The notes beneath the pieces were generated by a model. The model saw nothing but the letters and a program-made list of their open reading frames with translations, was not told the DNA's origin and searched no databases. A stretch of 64,000 bases of DNA, taken from positions 230,933-294,932 of the forward strand of contig NZ_JAEUXJ010000003.1 of assembly GCF_016775475.1 (NCBI RefSeq). The letters run 5' to 3'. Positions within the stretch are counted from its first letter, which is position 1, and the number at the start of each line of letters is the position of its first letter. This document shows positions 54,102 to 62,214 of the stretch, in pieces. Origin of the DNA: Belnapia mucosa. Lineage in GTDB: Bacteria > Pseudomonadota > Alphaproteobacteria > Acetobacterales > Acetobacteraceae. The translations under genes and the position numbers were made by a program.

Positions 54102-54992
54102 CTATCGCCCGGCGCGTTCGCCGAGCCGCCCTTCCTCAACCCCCAGCGCATCAGCCAGCCGCGCATTGGCGCTGCCGGGCCGGGCCGGGCGGCTCTGGCT
54201 CTCATGCGGCGCCCAGCCGGTCATGGTCAGCAGCCGCAGGGTCGCCGGGATGCCCTCCGCATCGGCCGGCAGGGCCGCCAGCGCCATCGGCAGCAGCGCC
54301 CGCGGCGGGGTCCGCCCATCCCGTGCCACCGCCGCATTGGTCTCGCCGGCGGCGCGCAGGTCCCGCAGCAGGGCGAGCGGGCTGCGGTAGCGGATCGGCA
54401 GCGTCTCCGCATCCGCGACGGGCAGGGCAAAGCCCGCGCGTTGCAGCAGCCCGGCCAGGTCGACCAGCTCGGGGAAGGGCGAGACGCGGGGGGAAAGGCC
54501 GCCGCGCAGCGCCGTCTCCGCCCCGGCCAGCGCCTCCCGCAGTTCCTGCAGGGTGCCGAAGCCGGGGAGCGAGGCGAGGAACAGCCCATCCGGCCGCAGC
54601 ACCCGCCGGATCTGCACCAGCGCCCCCGGCAGGTCGTTCACCCAATGGAGCGAGAGGCTGGCGACGATCAGGTCGAAGCTCTCCGGCGCGAAGGGCAGCG
54701 CCTCCTCATCGCCGGCCAGGGGCAGGCCGCCGGCGGCCGTTGCCATCCGCGGCGAGAGGTCCATCGAGACCACGAAGGGGATGCCGCGGGCGCGCAGCCG
54801 GGGCGCCACCACCCCGCGGCCGCCGAGATCGAGCGCCCGGCCGAAGCGCCGGGTGATGTCGTCCAGCCGGTCGAGCAGCCGTTCCGCCGCTTCCTCCAGC
54901 ACCGGGGCGACCTGGCCGATGGTGGCGGCGGCGCGGTCGCGGCGGTGGCGGACCAGGCGCCGGTCGAAGACGTGGATGGGGTCGCTGCTCAT
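54102..54992 (-). CDS. SAM-dependent methyltransferase, NDUFAF5-like
   Basis: The 296-aa protein starts VFDRRLVRHRRDRAA, as in the NDUFAF5/BioC-like family that modifies complex I subunits in mitochondria and alphaproteobacteria. The SAM-binding motif is ALDLGGRGVVAPRL, followed by MDLSPRMATAAGG, DEEALPFAPESFDLIVASLSLHWVNDLPGALVQIRRVLRPDG and TLQELREAL. In NDUFAF5 it hydroxylates an Arg of a complex I subunit; bacterial members probably act likewise. The map gene is 102 bp downstream on the same strand. Confidence 0.85.
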   Translation of the reverse strand: MSSDPIHVFDRRLVRHRRDRAAATIGQVAPVLEEAAERLLDRLDDITRRFGRALDLGGRGVVAPRLRARGIPFVVSMDLSPRMATAAGGLPLAGDEEALPFAPESFDLIVASLSLHWVNDLPGALVQIRRVLRPDGLFLASLPGFGTLQELREALAGAETALRGGLSPRVSPFPELVDLAGLLQRAGFALPVADAETLPIRYRSPLALLRDLRAAGETNAAVARDGRTPPRALLPMALAALPADAEGIPATLRLLTMTGWAPHESQSRPARPGSANARLADALGVEEGRLGERAGR

Positions 54993-55037
54993 GCCCGGCA
55001 GGTGGTGCGCCGCCCACCCGGTTTCATGGGGGCCGTT

Positions 55038-55613
55038 TCAGGGGGTACGCAGCGCGTCGAGGATGGCGAGCGCGAAGGCGCGGGGATCGGCCGGCGCCGG
55101 GTCCCGCTGCGGCATGGTCACGCGCAGGCGGAGGATGCCGCCCGAGACGCCCCCGGCGCAGAGCAGACCGCGGACCCTTTCGCGCCCATAGGCCCCGCTG
55201 GTCTCGACGCATTGCAGGGCCGGCGAGGCGCCTTCCGGCAGGGCGAAGCGGGTCTCGGCGCGGAGCCGGCGTTGCGGCGCCGGACGCGTCGCCTCCTCGA
55301 CCAGCCGGGCGAAGGCGGCGGCGGCGTCGGGGCTGTCGGTGCCCTCCGGCAGCGCGGCCTCGCCGGGGCGGGTGATCTCCACCGTGGCGCCGGCGGCGGT
55401 GCGGCCGGTGGTGCGGTAGCCCGTCTCCCGCCCGTCGCCGGGCAAGGTGGTGGTGGCGCCGCGCTGGAAGCCGGCCGCCTCGGCGGGCAGCCGGGCGGCG
55501 AGGGCGGCGGCGCTGGGCGGCGGGGCCGCCGGCCGCTGGGCCTGCGGCGCCGTCTCGCAGCCGGCCAGCAGGGCCGGCAGCAGCGGCAGGAGATGCCCGA
55601 TGCGCAGCCGCAT
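55038..55613 (-). CDS. Putative lipoprotein of unknown function
   Basis: The 191-aa protein has a lipoprotein signal with lipobox LLAGC (Cys19), then an Ala/Pro-rich linker and a soluble domain with a conserved-looking pattern (GFQRGATTTLPGDGRETGYRTTGR, a cysteine in LQCVETSG and LLCAGG). Two Cys could form a disulfide. It is 45 bp from the methyltransferase gene and 8 bp from the TerC gene on the same strand, so it may be cotranscribed. No family was recognised. Confidence 0.7.
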   Translation of the reverse strand: MRLRIGHLLPLLPALLAGCETAPQAQRPAAPPPSAAALAARLPAEAAGFQRGATTTLPGDGRETGYRTTGRTAAGATVEITRPGEAALPEGTDSPDAAAAFARLVEEATRPAPQRRLRAETRFALPEGASPALQCVETSGAYGRERVRGLLCAGGVSGGILRLRVTMPQRDPAPADPRAFALAILDALRTP

Positions 55614-55621
55614 CGCCGGGC

Positions 55622-56287
55622 TCAGCCCTGGCCCACCATCAGGGCGGGCCGCTGCTGGAGCGCGGCATGGCCCGAGCCATAGAGGTCCCAGAGCCGGTGC
55701 GAATCCTCATAGACCATCTTCAGGCCAATCCAGACGATCAGCGCCACGCCCAGATAGGCGATCCAGCGGAAGCGTTCGAGCAGCTTCGAGATCAGCGTCG
55801 CCGCCACGCCCATCAGCATGATGGAAATGATGAGGCCGACCACGAGCATCGGCATGTTGCCGACCGCGGCACCGGCGACCGCGAGGACGTTGTCGAGGCT
55901 CATCGAGACGTCGGCGATGACGATCTGGCGGAGCGCCGTCGCCATGGTCTTGGTCTCGTGGTGGAGGTGATCACCCTCGCCCTCGGCCTTGTCCTCGTTG
56001 CGGAGCTCCCGGAAGAAGCTGAAGGCGATCCAGAGCAGGACGAGGCCGCCGACCAGCAGCAGGCCGGGGACCGCCAGGAGCTGGACCGCGAGCAGGCTGA
56101 GGACGATGCGGAGCACCACCGCCAGAACCATGCCGAACATGATCGCCTTGCTGCGCTGCTCGGCCGGCAGGCCGGCGGCGGCGAGCGCGATCAGGACCGC
56201 ATTGTCGCCCGAGAGGACGATATTGACCCCAAGGATCTCCCCAAGCAGCAGCCAATTCCAGCTCTCGGCGATCGACGACACATCCAT
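55622..56287 (-). CDS. TerC-family membrane protein (YjbE-like), second of tandem pair
   Basis: The 221-aa polytopic protein has about seven helices. TerC motifs are GDNAVLIALAAAGLP in helix 1 and ADVSMSLDNVLAVAGAA in the second half. TerC proteins are linked to manganese export and metallation of secreted proteins, often under a manganese riboswitch. It is paralogous to the next gene upstream. No classical yybP-ykoY riboswitch was recognised in its leader, but a dyad with TTGACA in its loop lies about 110 bp upstream. Confidence 0.92.
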   Translation of the reverse strand: MDVSSIAESWNWLLLGEILGVNIVLSGDNAVLIALAAAGLPAEQRSKAIMFGMVLAVVLRIVLSLLAVQLLAVPGLLLVGGLVLLWIAFSFFRELRNEDKAEGEGDHLHHETKTMATALRQIVIADVSMSLDNVLAVAGAAVGNMPMLVVGLIISIMLMGVAATLISKLLERFRWIAYLGVALIVWIGLKMVYEDSHRLWDLYGSGHAALQQRPALMVGQG

Positions 56288-56387
56288 GCGGCAGGCTCCG
56301 GCCGGTTAGTAACGGGGGACGGCCGGGAATCCGGCGCGGCGCACCCTAGGGGAGCGGTTTCGGCCTGTGAAGCGGGCGCAAGGTGCT

Positions 56388-56413
56388 GCGGTCAGTGTCA
56401 AGTAGCTGACCGC
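56388..56413. promoter_or_regulatory. 8-bp dyad around a TTGACA box between the two terC genes
   Basis: GCGGTCAG (56388-56395) and CTGACCGC (56406-56413) are perfect inverted repeats. The loop contains, on the minus strand, TTGACA, a good -35 box for the downstream terC. The dyad could be an operator over the promoter. A T-run (ATTTTT) follows on the plus side, but no plus gene ends there, so a terminator is less likely. Confidence 0.4.
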
Positions 56414-56425
56414 ATTACTAATTTT

Positions 56426-57193
56426 TCAGGTGTCGCGGCTCCCTGCCTTGCGCAACAGGGTAACCGTTCCTGTAGCCAGTGCCGCCACCACCACCACCTG
56501 CAGGAGGGTCGCGGCCGCCCAGATCCAGGCGGGGAAGACATGCGGCAGCGCCAGGTAGCCGAGCGGCAGCATCAGATAGGCATAGGCCCCCGGCACCTGG
56601 CCGGCGACCTGATGCGTGCCCTCCCAGATCATGTCGATCGCGACGTAGAGGATGACGGCGAGGCCGACCCAGGCGATCCAGCGATGCCGGTTCAGGAGGT
56701 TGGCGATCAGGGTCGCCGCCACGCCCATCAGCACCACGGAAATGCCGAGGCCGCCGACCAGTACCCAGGTATGCTCCTTGGCCGCGCCAGCGACGGCGAG
56801 CACGTTGTCGAGGCTCATCGAGACATCGGCCACCAGGATCTGGATGATCGCCTGGGGCAGGGTCTTGCTGGGTGCGGTGGCCTCAGCCTCGGCCAGGGTC
56901 GCTGACGGATCGGCCTCGTGATGGGCGCGGAGCTCGCGGAACATCTTCCAGCAGACCCAGAGCAGCAGCACGCCGCCGGCCAGCGTGATGCCGACCACGG
57001 CCAGGAGCTGGGCGGTGATGGCCGCGAAGCCGATGCGCATCACCGTCGCGGCGATGATGCCCCAGAAGATGGCCTTGCGCCGCTGTTCCGTTGGCAGGCC
57101 GGCGGCCGCCATGCCGACGACGATGGCATTGTCCCCGGCCAGGACGAGGTCGATGAACAGCACCTGGGCAAGCGGCACAAGCCATTCGGGCAT
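56426..57193 (-). CDS. TerC-family membrane protein, first of tandem pair
   Basis: The 255-aa polytopic protein has the TerC pattern: AGDNAIVVGMAAAGLPTEQRRKAIFWGI and VADVSMSLDNVLAVAGAAKEHT. The C-terminal tail has two more hydrophobic helices than the shorter neighbour (YLMLPLGYLALPHVFPAWIWAAA). The two TerC proteins are about half identical in the aligned core, so they are an old duplication. Promoter TTGCAT-17-TATCTG lies just upstream. Confidence 0.92.
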   Translation of the reverse strand: MPEWLVPLAQVLFIDLVLAGDNAIVVGMAAAGLPTEQRRKAIFWGIIAATVMRIGFAAITAQLLAVVGITLAGGVLLLWVCWKMFRELRAHHEADPSATLAEAEATAPSKTLPQAIIQILVADVSMSLDNVLAVAGAAKEHTWVLVGGLGISVVLMGVAATLIANLLNRHRWIAWVGLAVILYVAIDMIWEGTHQVAGQVPGAYAYLMLPLGYLALPHVFPAWIWAAATLLQVVVVAALATGTVTLLRKAGSRDT

Positions 57194-57228
57194 GGTAATC
57201 GGCTCCTCGGCGGGGTCGGCGGCCGCCG

Positions 57229-57257
57229 CAGATAAATATACGTCAATCTTTATGCAA
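57229..57257 (-). promoter_or_regulatory. Probable sigma-70 promoter of the terC pair
   Basis: Minus-strand TTGCAT (57252-57257) and TATCTG (57229-57234) are 17 bp apart. The AT-rich stretch stands out in this GC-rich region, and GAGGAG lies just before the terC ATG. Confidence 0.55.
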
Positions 57258-57347
57258 CCCTAATCGGCAACAGTCGGCCCGGCCTTGCCATTCACGCCAG
57301 CGGGGTCCAAACCGCCCGCACCCCGCCCCTGACGCCCGAGGCCCCGG

Positions 57348-58685
57348 ATGGTCCCCCGCTATACCCGCCCGCAGATGGCCGCGATCTGGTCCCCCGAGGA
57401 ACGCTTCCGCATCTGGTTCGAGATCGAGGCCCTGGCCGCCGAGGCCATGGCGCAGCTCGGCACCATCCCGGAGGAGGCGGCCAGGGTCATCCGCGAGAAG
57501 GGCGCGCCCCGCGCCGCCTCGATCGGCCTGGCCGAGGTGGAGGCAATCGACGCCATCGAGCGCGTCACCCGGCATGACGTCATCGCCTTCCTCACCTGGA
57601 TGGCCGAGGGGATCGGGCCCGAGGCGCGCTTCATGCACCAGGGCATGACCAGCTCCGACGTGCTGGACACCTGCCTTGCGGTGCAGATGACCCGGGCGGC
57701 GGATCTGCTGATCGCTGATTTGGACGCGCTGCTGGCGGCGCTGAAGACGCGCGCCTATGAGCACCAATTCACCCCGACCATCGGTCGCAGCCACGGCATT
57801 CATGCCGAGCCGACCACCTTCGGGCTGAAATTGGCAGGATATTACGCTGAATTCACCCGGGGCCGTGCCCGGCTGGCCGCTGCCCGGGCCGAGATCGCCA
57901 CCTGCGCCATCAGCGGCCCGGTCGGCACCTTTGCCAGCGTCGATCCGCGCGTGGAGGCCTTCGTCGCCGAGCGGCTGGGGCTGGCGGTGGAGCCGGTCTC
58001 GACCCAAGTCATCCCGCGCGACCGGCATGCCGCCTTCTTCGCCGCCCTCGCCGTGGTCGCCTCCTCCATCGAGCGGCTGGCGACGGAAGTGCGGCACCTG
58101 CAGCGGAGCGAGGTGCGCGAGGCCGAGGAATTCTTCCATGCCGGGCAGAAGGGCTCCTCCTCCATGCCGCATAAGCGGAACCCGGTACTCTCCGAGAACC
58201 TGACCGGCCTCGCCCGGCTGGTGCGCAGCCATGTCGTGCCGGCGCTCGAGAATGTGGCGCTGTGGCATGAGCGTGACATCAGCCATTCGAGCGTCGAGCG
58301 GGTGATCGCCCCGGATGCGACCATCGGCCTCGACTTCGCCCTTTCGCGCCTGACGGGCATGATGGAGAAGCTGACGGTCTATCCCGAGCGGATGGCGGAG
58401 AACCTCGAGAGCCTCGGCGGCGTCGTCCACTCGCAGAAGGTGCTGCTGGCTCTGACCCAGGCGGGGATGAGCCGCGAGGCCGCCTATGCCGCCGTTCAGG
58501 CCGCCGCCATGGCCACTTGGCGGGCGCTGGGCCGGCCGGAGGGGCGGAGCTTCCGCGACAACCTGCTGGCCGAGCCGGGCGTTGCCACCGTGATGGACGG
58601 CGCGGCGCTGGATGCGGCGATGGACCCGGCGCGGGACTTCGCCCATGTGCGGACCATCTTCGAGCGGGTTTTCGCGGCGGCGTGA
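57348..58685 (+). CDS. purB: Adenylosuccinate lyase
   Basis: The 445-aa enzyme of the fumarase/aspartase superfamily releases fumarate from SAICAR and adenylosuccinate in purine synthesis. It has TSSDVLDTCLAVQM (substrate His region HQGMTSSD), the IGRSHGIHAEPTTFG catalytic His segment and the signature GSSSMPHKRNP with catalytic Ser. The length is full. It starts at ATG 57348. It stands alone, 90 bp before the small repeat protein. Confidence 0.96.
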   Translation: MVPRYTRPQMAAIWSPEERFRIWFEIEALAAEAMAQLGTIPEEAARVIREKGAPRAASIGLAEVEAIDAIERVTRHDVIAFLTWMAEGIGPEARFMHQGMTSSDVLDTCLAVQMTRAADLLIADLDALLAALKTRAYEHQFTPTIGRSHGIHAEPTTFGLKLAGYYAEFTRGRARLAAARAEIATCAISGPVGTFASVDPRVEAFVAERLGLAVEPVSTQVIPRDRHAAFFAALAVVASSIERLATEVRHLQRSEVREAEEFFHAGQKGSSSMPHKRNPVLSENLTGLARLVRSHVVPALENVALWHERDISHSSVERVIAPDATIGLDFALSRLTGMMEKLTVYPERMAENLESLGGVVHSQKVLLALTQAGMSREAAYAAVQAAAMATWRALGRPEGRSFRDNLLAEPGVATVMDGAALDAAMDPARDFAHVRTIFERVFAAA

Positions 58686-58775
58686 TCGCGCCGCCCCGTC
58701 CCGGCCCACGGATTGCCGCGTTTTCGCCGCAGCCGCTGCGTTATGATAGAGACCAACGCAGGAGGTTCGGGTGTC

Positions 58776-59072
58776 ATGCGCGCCCTTCGGATGACCGTTC
58801 TCGGCCTGGCCGGGTTGCTCGCGGGGCTGGCTTTCGCCCCCGCCACCGGACAGGCCCAGCCCTATTGGAATGGCCATCGCCATGGCTATTACCGGCCGCC
58901 GCCGCCGCGCTACTGGGCGCCACCGCCCCGCTACTACGCGCCGCCCCCGCCGCCGGTCTATTACGCCCCGCCGCCGCGCTACTATGCGCCGCCGCCCCCG
59001 CATTATTACGCGCCGCCGCCGCGCTACTACGCGCCGCCCCCGCCGCCTGGCTTCGGGATCTATATTCGCTGA
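58776..59072 (+). CDS. Small secreted Tyr/Pro-repeat protein
   Basis: The 98-aa protein has a signal peptide (about residues 1-28, ending GQAQ) and a mature part made of YYAPPP/YWAPPP repeats (about six copies, residues 38-92), preceded by a His/Gly-rich segment (WNGHRHGYYRPP) and ending GFGIYIR. Such Pro/Tyr-rich repeats are found in cell-envelope proteins of Acetobacteraceae; the function is unknown. The ATG follows GGAGG with 10 nt spacing. The DNA repeats ATT/ACTACGCGCCGCC could slip during replication. Confidence 0.75.
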   Translation: MRALRMTVLGLAGLLAGLAFAPATGQAQPYWNGHRHGYYRPPPPRYWAPPPRYYAPPPPPVYYAPPPRYYAPPPPHYYAPPPRYYAPPPPPGFGIYIR

Positions 59073-59186
59073 GGCCAGGGCGGCCTTAACGCGGAAGCAA
59101 CCAAGCCACCCCTAGGCTCACGCCAGTCAATCGCTGGCGCGGCCGGCGGCGATGTCGCCGCCCCTCCCGCCGGCGCGGGAGTGGGC

Positions 59187-60785
59187 ATGGAAAACCCATC
59201 GCCACCGCCGCCTGCCTGCGATCCCACGGCGCTGATCGCCGCGGCGGATCGCTGCACCGCGGCCGGGGAGCGCCAGCGGGCGCTGGCCCTGTTCGACCGG
59301 GCCATCGCCCTCGCCCCCGATTGCGCCCCGGCCTGGGCCGGGGCCGGGCTGGCGCTGCAAGCCCTCGGCCGTCCGGGGGAGGCGATGGCGGCGTTGTGCC
59401 GCGCCCGCTGCCTCAATCCCGGCCATGCCCCGGCACGCAACGGCATCGGCACCCTGCTGCTGGCACGCGGCCTGCCCGGCGAAGCCGCGGCGGAATTCGC
59501 CGCGGCGGCCGAGGCGGCGCCGGGCTGGTGGGTTCCTTGGGTGAATGGCGGCCTCGCCGCCCAGCATCGCGGGCGGCCGGAGGCGGCGCTGGCGCCGCTG
59601 CACCGCGCCGTCGAACTCGCCCCGGCCGAGGCCGAGCCCTGGCATGCCCTCGGCACCGCCCTGATCCTGCTGCACCGGCCCGAGGAGGCGGAGGCGGCGC
59701 TGCGCCGCGCCCTCGCGCTGGCCCCGGACCATGCCCTTGCGCATGGCAATCTCGGCCGGGCGCTGCGCGACCAGAACCGGGTCGCCGAGGCCCGCGGCGA
59801 ATATGCCGCCGCCCTCGCGCTGCGGCCGGACCATGCCGAGGCGCGCTGGAACCTCGCCATCGCCGACCTGCTGCTGGGCGACTGGGACACGGGCTGGGAG
59901 GGGGCGGAGGTGCGCTGGGCAGTGCCCAGCTTCCCCTCCCGCCCGCGCAGCTTCGCCCAGCCGCTCTGGCAGGGGGAGGCGCTCGAGGGCCGCACCCTGC
60001 TGCTGCATGCCGAACAGGGTTTCGGCGACAGCATCATGATGCTGCGCTACCTGCCCCTCGTCGCTGCGCGCGGCGGCCGCCTGCTGCTGGAATTGCCGGC
60101 GGAATTGCTGCCATTGGCCGCGGGCCTGCCGGCCGAGCCGATCGCCGCCGGCAGCCCCCTGCCCAATTTCGACCTGCATTGCCCGCTGCTCAGCCTGCCC
60201 CACGCCTTCGGGACCCGGCCGGAGACGGTGCCGCCCGCCCCCTATCTCCGCCCGCCAGAGGAGGCCGCCGCGCGCTGGGCCGGCCGCCTGCCGGCGGATG
60301 GCGGGCCGCCGCGCGTCGGGCTTGTCTGGGCCGGGCGGCCCACCCATCGCAACGACGCCAACCGCTCCATCGGCCTCGCCGCGCTGGCGCCGCTGCTGGC
60401 CATGCCGGGGCTGCGCTTCTACGGGTTGCAGGCCGGGCCGCGGGCGGCGGAGATCGGCGCGCTCGGCCTCGCCCCGCAGATCGAGGATCTCTCGCCCCTG
60501 CTGGCCGATTTCGGCGAGACGGCGGCGGCGCTGGCGCGGCTGGACCTGCTGGTCGCGGTGGATACCGCGGTGCTGCATCTGGCCGGGGCGCTCGGCCGGC
60601 CCTTCCGGGCGCTGCTGCCCTTCGCACCGGACTGGCGCTGGATGCTGGGTCGGGAGGACACGCCCTGGTACCCGACCGGCCGCCTGCTGCGCCAGGCGCG
60701 GCCGGGCGACTGGTCCGCCCCGCTGGCCGCGCTCGCCGCCGATCTGGCCGATCTCGCCCCCTTCCCCGCCCTCGCCGCGGAGTAA
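59187..60785 (+). CDS. TPR protein with C-terminal glycosyltransferase domain
   Basis: The 532-aa protein has about six tetratricopeptide repeats (residues 18-210: RALALFDRAIALAPDCAPAW, EAMAALCRARCLNPGHAPAR and so on) then a glycosyltransferase-like (GT-B, GT9/GT41-like) domain from about 240 to 530. Its C-terminal core has GLVWAGRPTHRNDANRS, FYGLQAGPRAAEI and LDLLVAVDTAVLHLAGALG, which match ADP-heptose/UDP-sugar transferases. The ATG at 59187 has GGGAG upstream; GTG 59181 is an alternative. It is the first gene of a rightward train. Its acceptor is unknown; the gene order suggests protein or surface glycan glycosylation. Confidence 0.85.
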   Translation: MENPSPPPPACDPTALIAAADRCTAAGERQRALALFDRAIALAPDCAPAWAGAGLALQALGRPGEAMAALCRARCLNPGHAPARNGIGTLLLARGLPGEAAAEFAAAAEAAPGWWVPWVNGGLAAQHRGRPEAALAPLHRAVELAPAEAEPWHALGTALILLHRPEEAEAALRRALALAPDHALAHGNLGRALRDQNRVAEARGEYAAALALRPDHAEARWNLAIADLLLGDWDTGWEGAEVRWAVPSFPSRPRSFAQPLWQGEALEGRTLLLHAEQGFGDSIMMLRYLPLVAARGGRLLLELPAELLPLAAGLPAEPIAAGSPLPNFDLHCPLLSLPHAFGTRPETVPPAPYLRPPEEAAARWAGRLPADGGPPRVGLVWAGRPTHRNDANRSIGLAALAPLLAMPGLRFYGLQAGPRAAEIGALGLAPQIEDLSPLLADFGETAAALARLDLLVAVDTAVLHLAGALGRPFRALLPFAPDWRWMLGREDTPWYPTGRLLRQARPGDWSAPLAALAADLADLAPFPALAAE

Positions 60786-60792
60786 GCCCCCG

Positions 60793-62214
60793 ATGCATGA
60801 ACAATCCAAGGCGGCCAAGCGCCGCATCGCCGATGCCGCCTTCCTGACGCGCTACATGGTAGGCGAGGCGCTGGATATCGGCGCCGGGCCGGATGGGCTG
60901 ACGCGGCATCTTGACGCCTTCCCGCGGCTGCGCAGCGTCCGCGAATGGGACCTGCCGGATGGCGATGCGCAATACCTGGCAGGCGTCGCGGATGCGAGCT
61001 TCGACTTGGTGCATGCCAGCCATTGCCTGGAACACATCATCGATCCGCGCATCGCGCTCTGCCACTGGATCCGGGTGACGCGGCCGGGCGGGCATCTCGT
61101 CATCACCGTCCCCGACGAGGACATGTATGAACGCGGCCATTGGCCGAGCCGCGCCAACCCCGACCACAAATGGAGCTTCACCGCCTGCAAGGCGGAAAGC
61201 TGGGCGCCGAAATCGATCAATGTCCTCGACCTCGCCCGCGAATTCTCCGGCTTGGTCGAGCTGGAGCGGATCCAGGTGCTGCGCGACTTCTTCCGCCCCG
61301 GGGCAACAGGCGACCAGACCATGGGCCCGGTCGCCGAATGCGCCATCGAATTCGTCCTCCGCCGGCGCGAGGCCGCGGTCGCGGCGCCGCTGCTGCATGG
61401 CGCGGCGGATCGCAGCCTGATCCCGCCCATCGGCCGGATGCGCCTGAAAGCCTGCCGCCAGGGGCTGATGGCCTTCAGCAGCCAGGACACCAATGTCGGC
61501 CGCCTGCTCGACACCTATGGCGAATATGCCGAGGCCGAGGTGGCGCTTTTCGCCCAGCTGCTTCGGCCGGGCGATGTCGCGGTGGATGCAGATGCCAATA
61601 TCGGCAGCCTCGCCGTGCCGCTGGCGCGGCTGGTCGGGACAGGGGGCCTGGTCCACGCCTTCGAGCCGCAGCCGCATGTCCACCGCACCCTGGTCGCCAA
61701 TGCGGTGCTGAACGAGCTCGACCATCTGCATTGCTGGAACGCCGCGCTGGGCGAGGTGCCGGGCACGATCGAGGTGCCGCGGATAAATCCCGGGGCGCGG
61801 CGCGATGCGGCGGCGGATGCGGCGCGCGGGTTGCTGGTGACGGTGATGACGGTGGATGGGCTCGACCTGCCGCGCTGCCGCCTGATCAAGGCGGATGTGG
61901 AGGGGATGGAGGCGCATGTGCTGCGCGGCGCACGCGCGACCATCGCCCGCTGCCGTCCGCTGCTCTATCTGGAGGCCGACCAGCCACCCGCCGTCGCCGC
62001 GGTCCTGGAGGAGCTGGTGGCGCTGGGCTACGCGCCCTTCTGGCATGTCGTCCCCTATGTGCAGGGGGCGAATTACTTCGGCCGGCCGGTGGAGTTCTTC
62101 CGCGGCATCGTCGCCGTCAACCTGCTGGCGGCGCCGCCCGGCTTCACGGTGAACGGCCTACCGCCGGTCACCAGCCCGGACTGGCAGGCCGACCTCCGCC
62201 GCGCCGCGGCATGA
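60793..62214 (+). CDS. Fused two-domain methyltransferase (type 11 plus FkbM)
   Basis: The 473-aa protein joins two methyltransferases. The N-terminal part (about 25-190) is a Methyltransf_11-type domain: EALDIGAGPDGLTRHLDAF, ADASFDLVHASHCLEHI, GGHLVITVPDE. The C-terminal part (about 250-440) is an FkbM-type domain: GEYAEAEVALFAQLLRPGDVAVDADANIGSLAVPLARL, GLVHAFEPQPHVHRTL, RLIKADVEGMEAHVL and LYLEAD. FkbM domains methylate sugar or polyketide oxygens. The ATG at 60793 follows AAGCCCCCG, weakly. The stop overlaps the next ATG (ATGA). Confidence 0.88.
   Translation: MHEQSKAAKRRIADAAFLTRYMVGEALDIGAGPDGLTRHLDAFPRLRSVREWDLPDGDAQYLAGVADASFDLVHASHCLEHIIDPRIALCHWIRVTRPGGHLVITVPDEDMYERGHWPSRANPDHKWSFTACKAESWAPKSINVLDLAREFSGLVELERIQVLRDFFRPGATGDQTMGPVAECAIEFVLRRREAAVAAPLLHGAADRSLIPPIGRMRLKACRQGLMAFSSQDTNVGRLLDTYGEYAEAEVALFAQLLRPGDVAVDADANIGSLAVPLARLVGTGGLVHAFEPQPHVHRTLVANAVLNELDHLHCWNAALGEVPGTIEVPRINPGARRDAAADAARGLLVTVMTVDGLDLPRCRLIKADVEGMEAHVLRGARATIARCRPLLYLEADQPPAVAAVLEELVALGYAPFWHVVPYVQGANYFGRPVEFFRGIVAVNLLAAPPGFTVNGLPPVTSPDWQADLRRAAA

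Noticed and set aside
56288..56425. A yybP-ykoY manganese riboswitch upstream of the downstream terC
   Set aside because: I could not fold the leader into the known consensus; only a dyad and a promoter-like box were seen.
58861..59050. The YYAPPP DNA repeat as a CRISPR array
   Set aside because: The repeat units are adjacent coding repeats of 12-20 bp without unique spacers.
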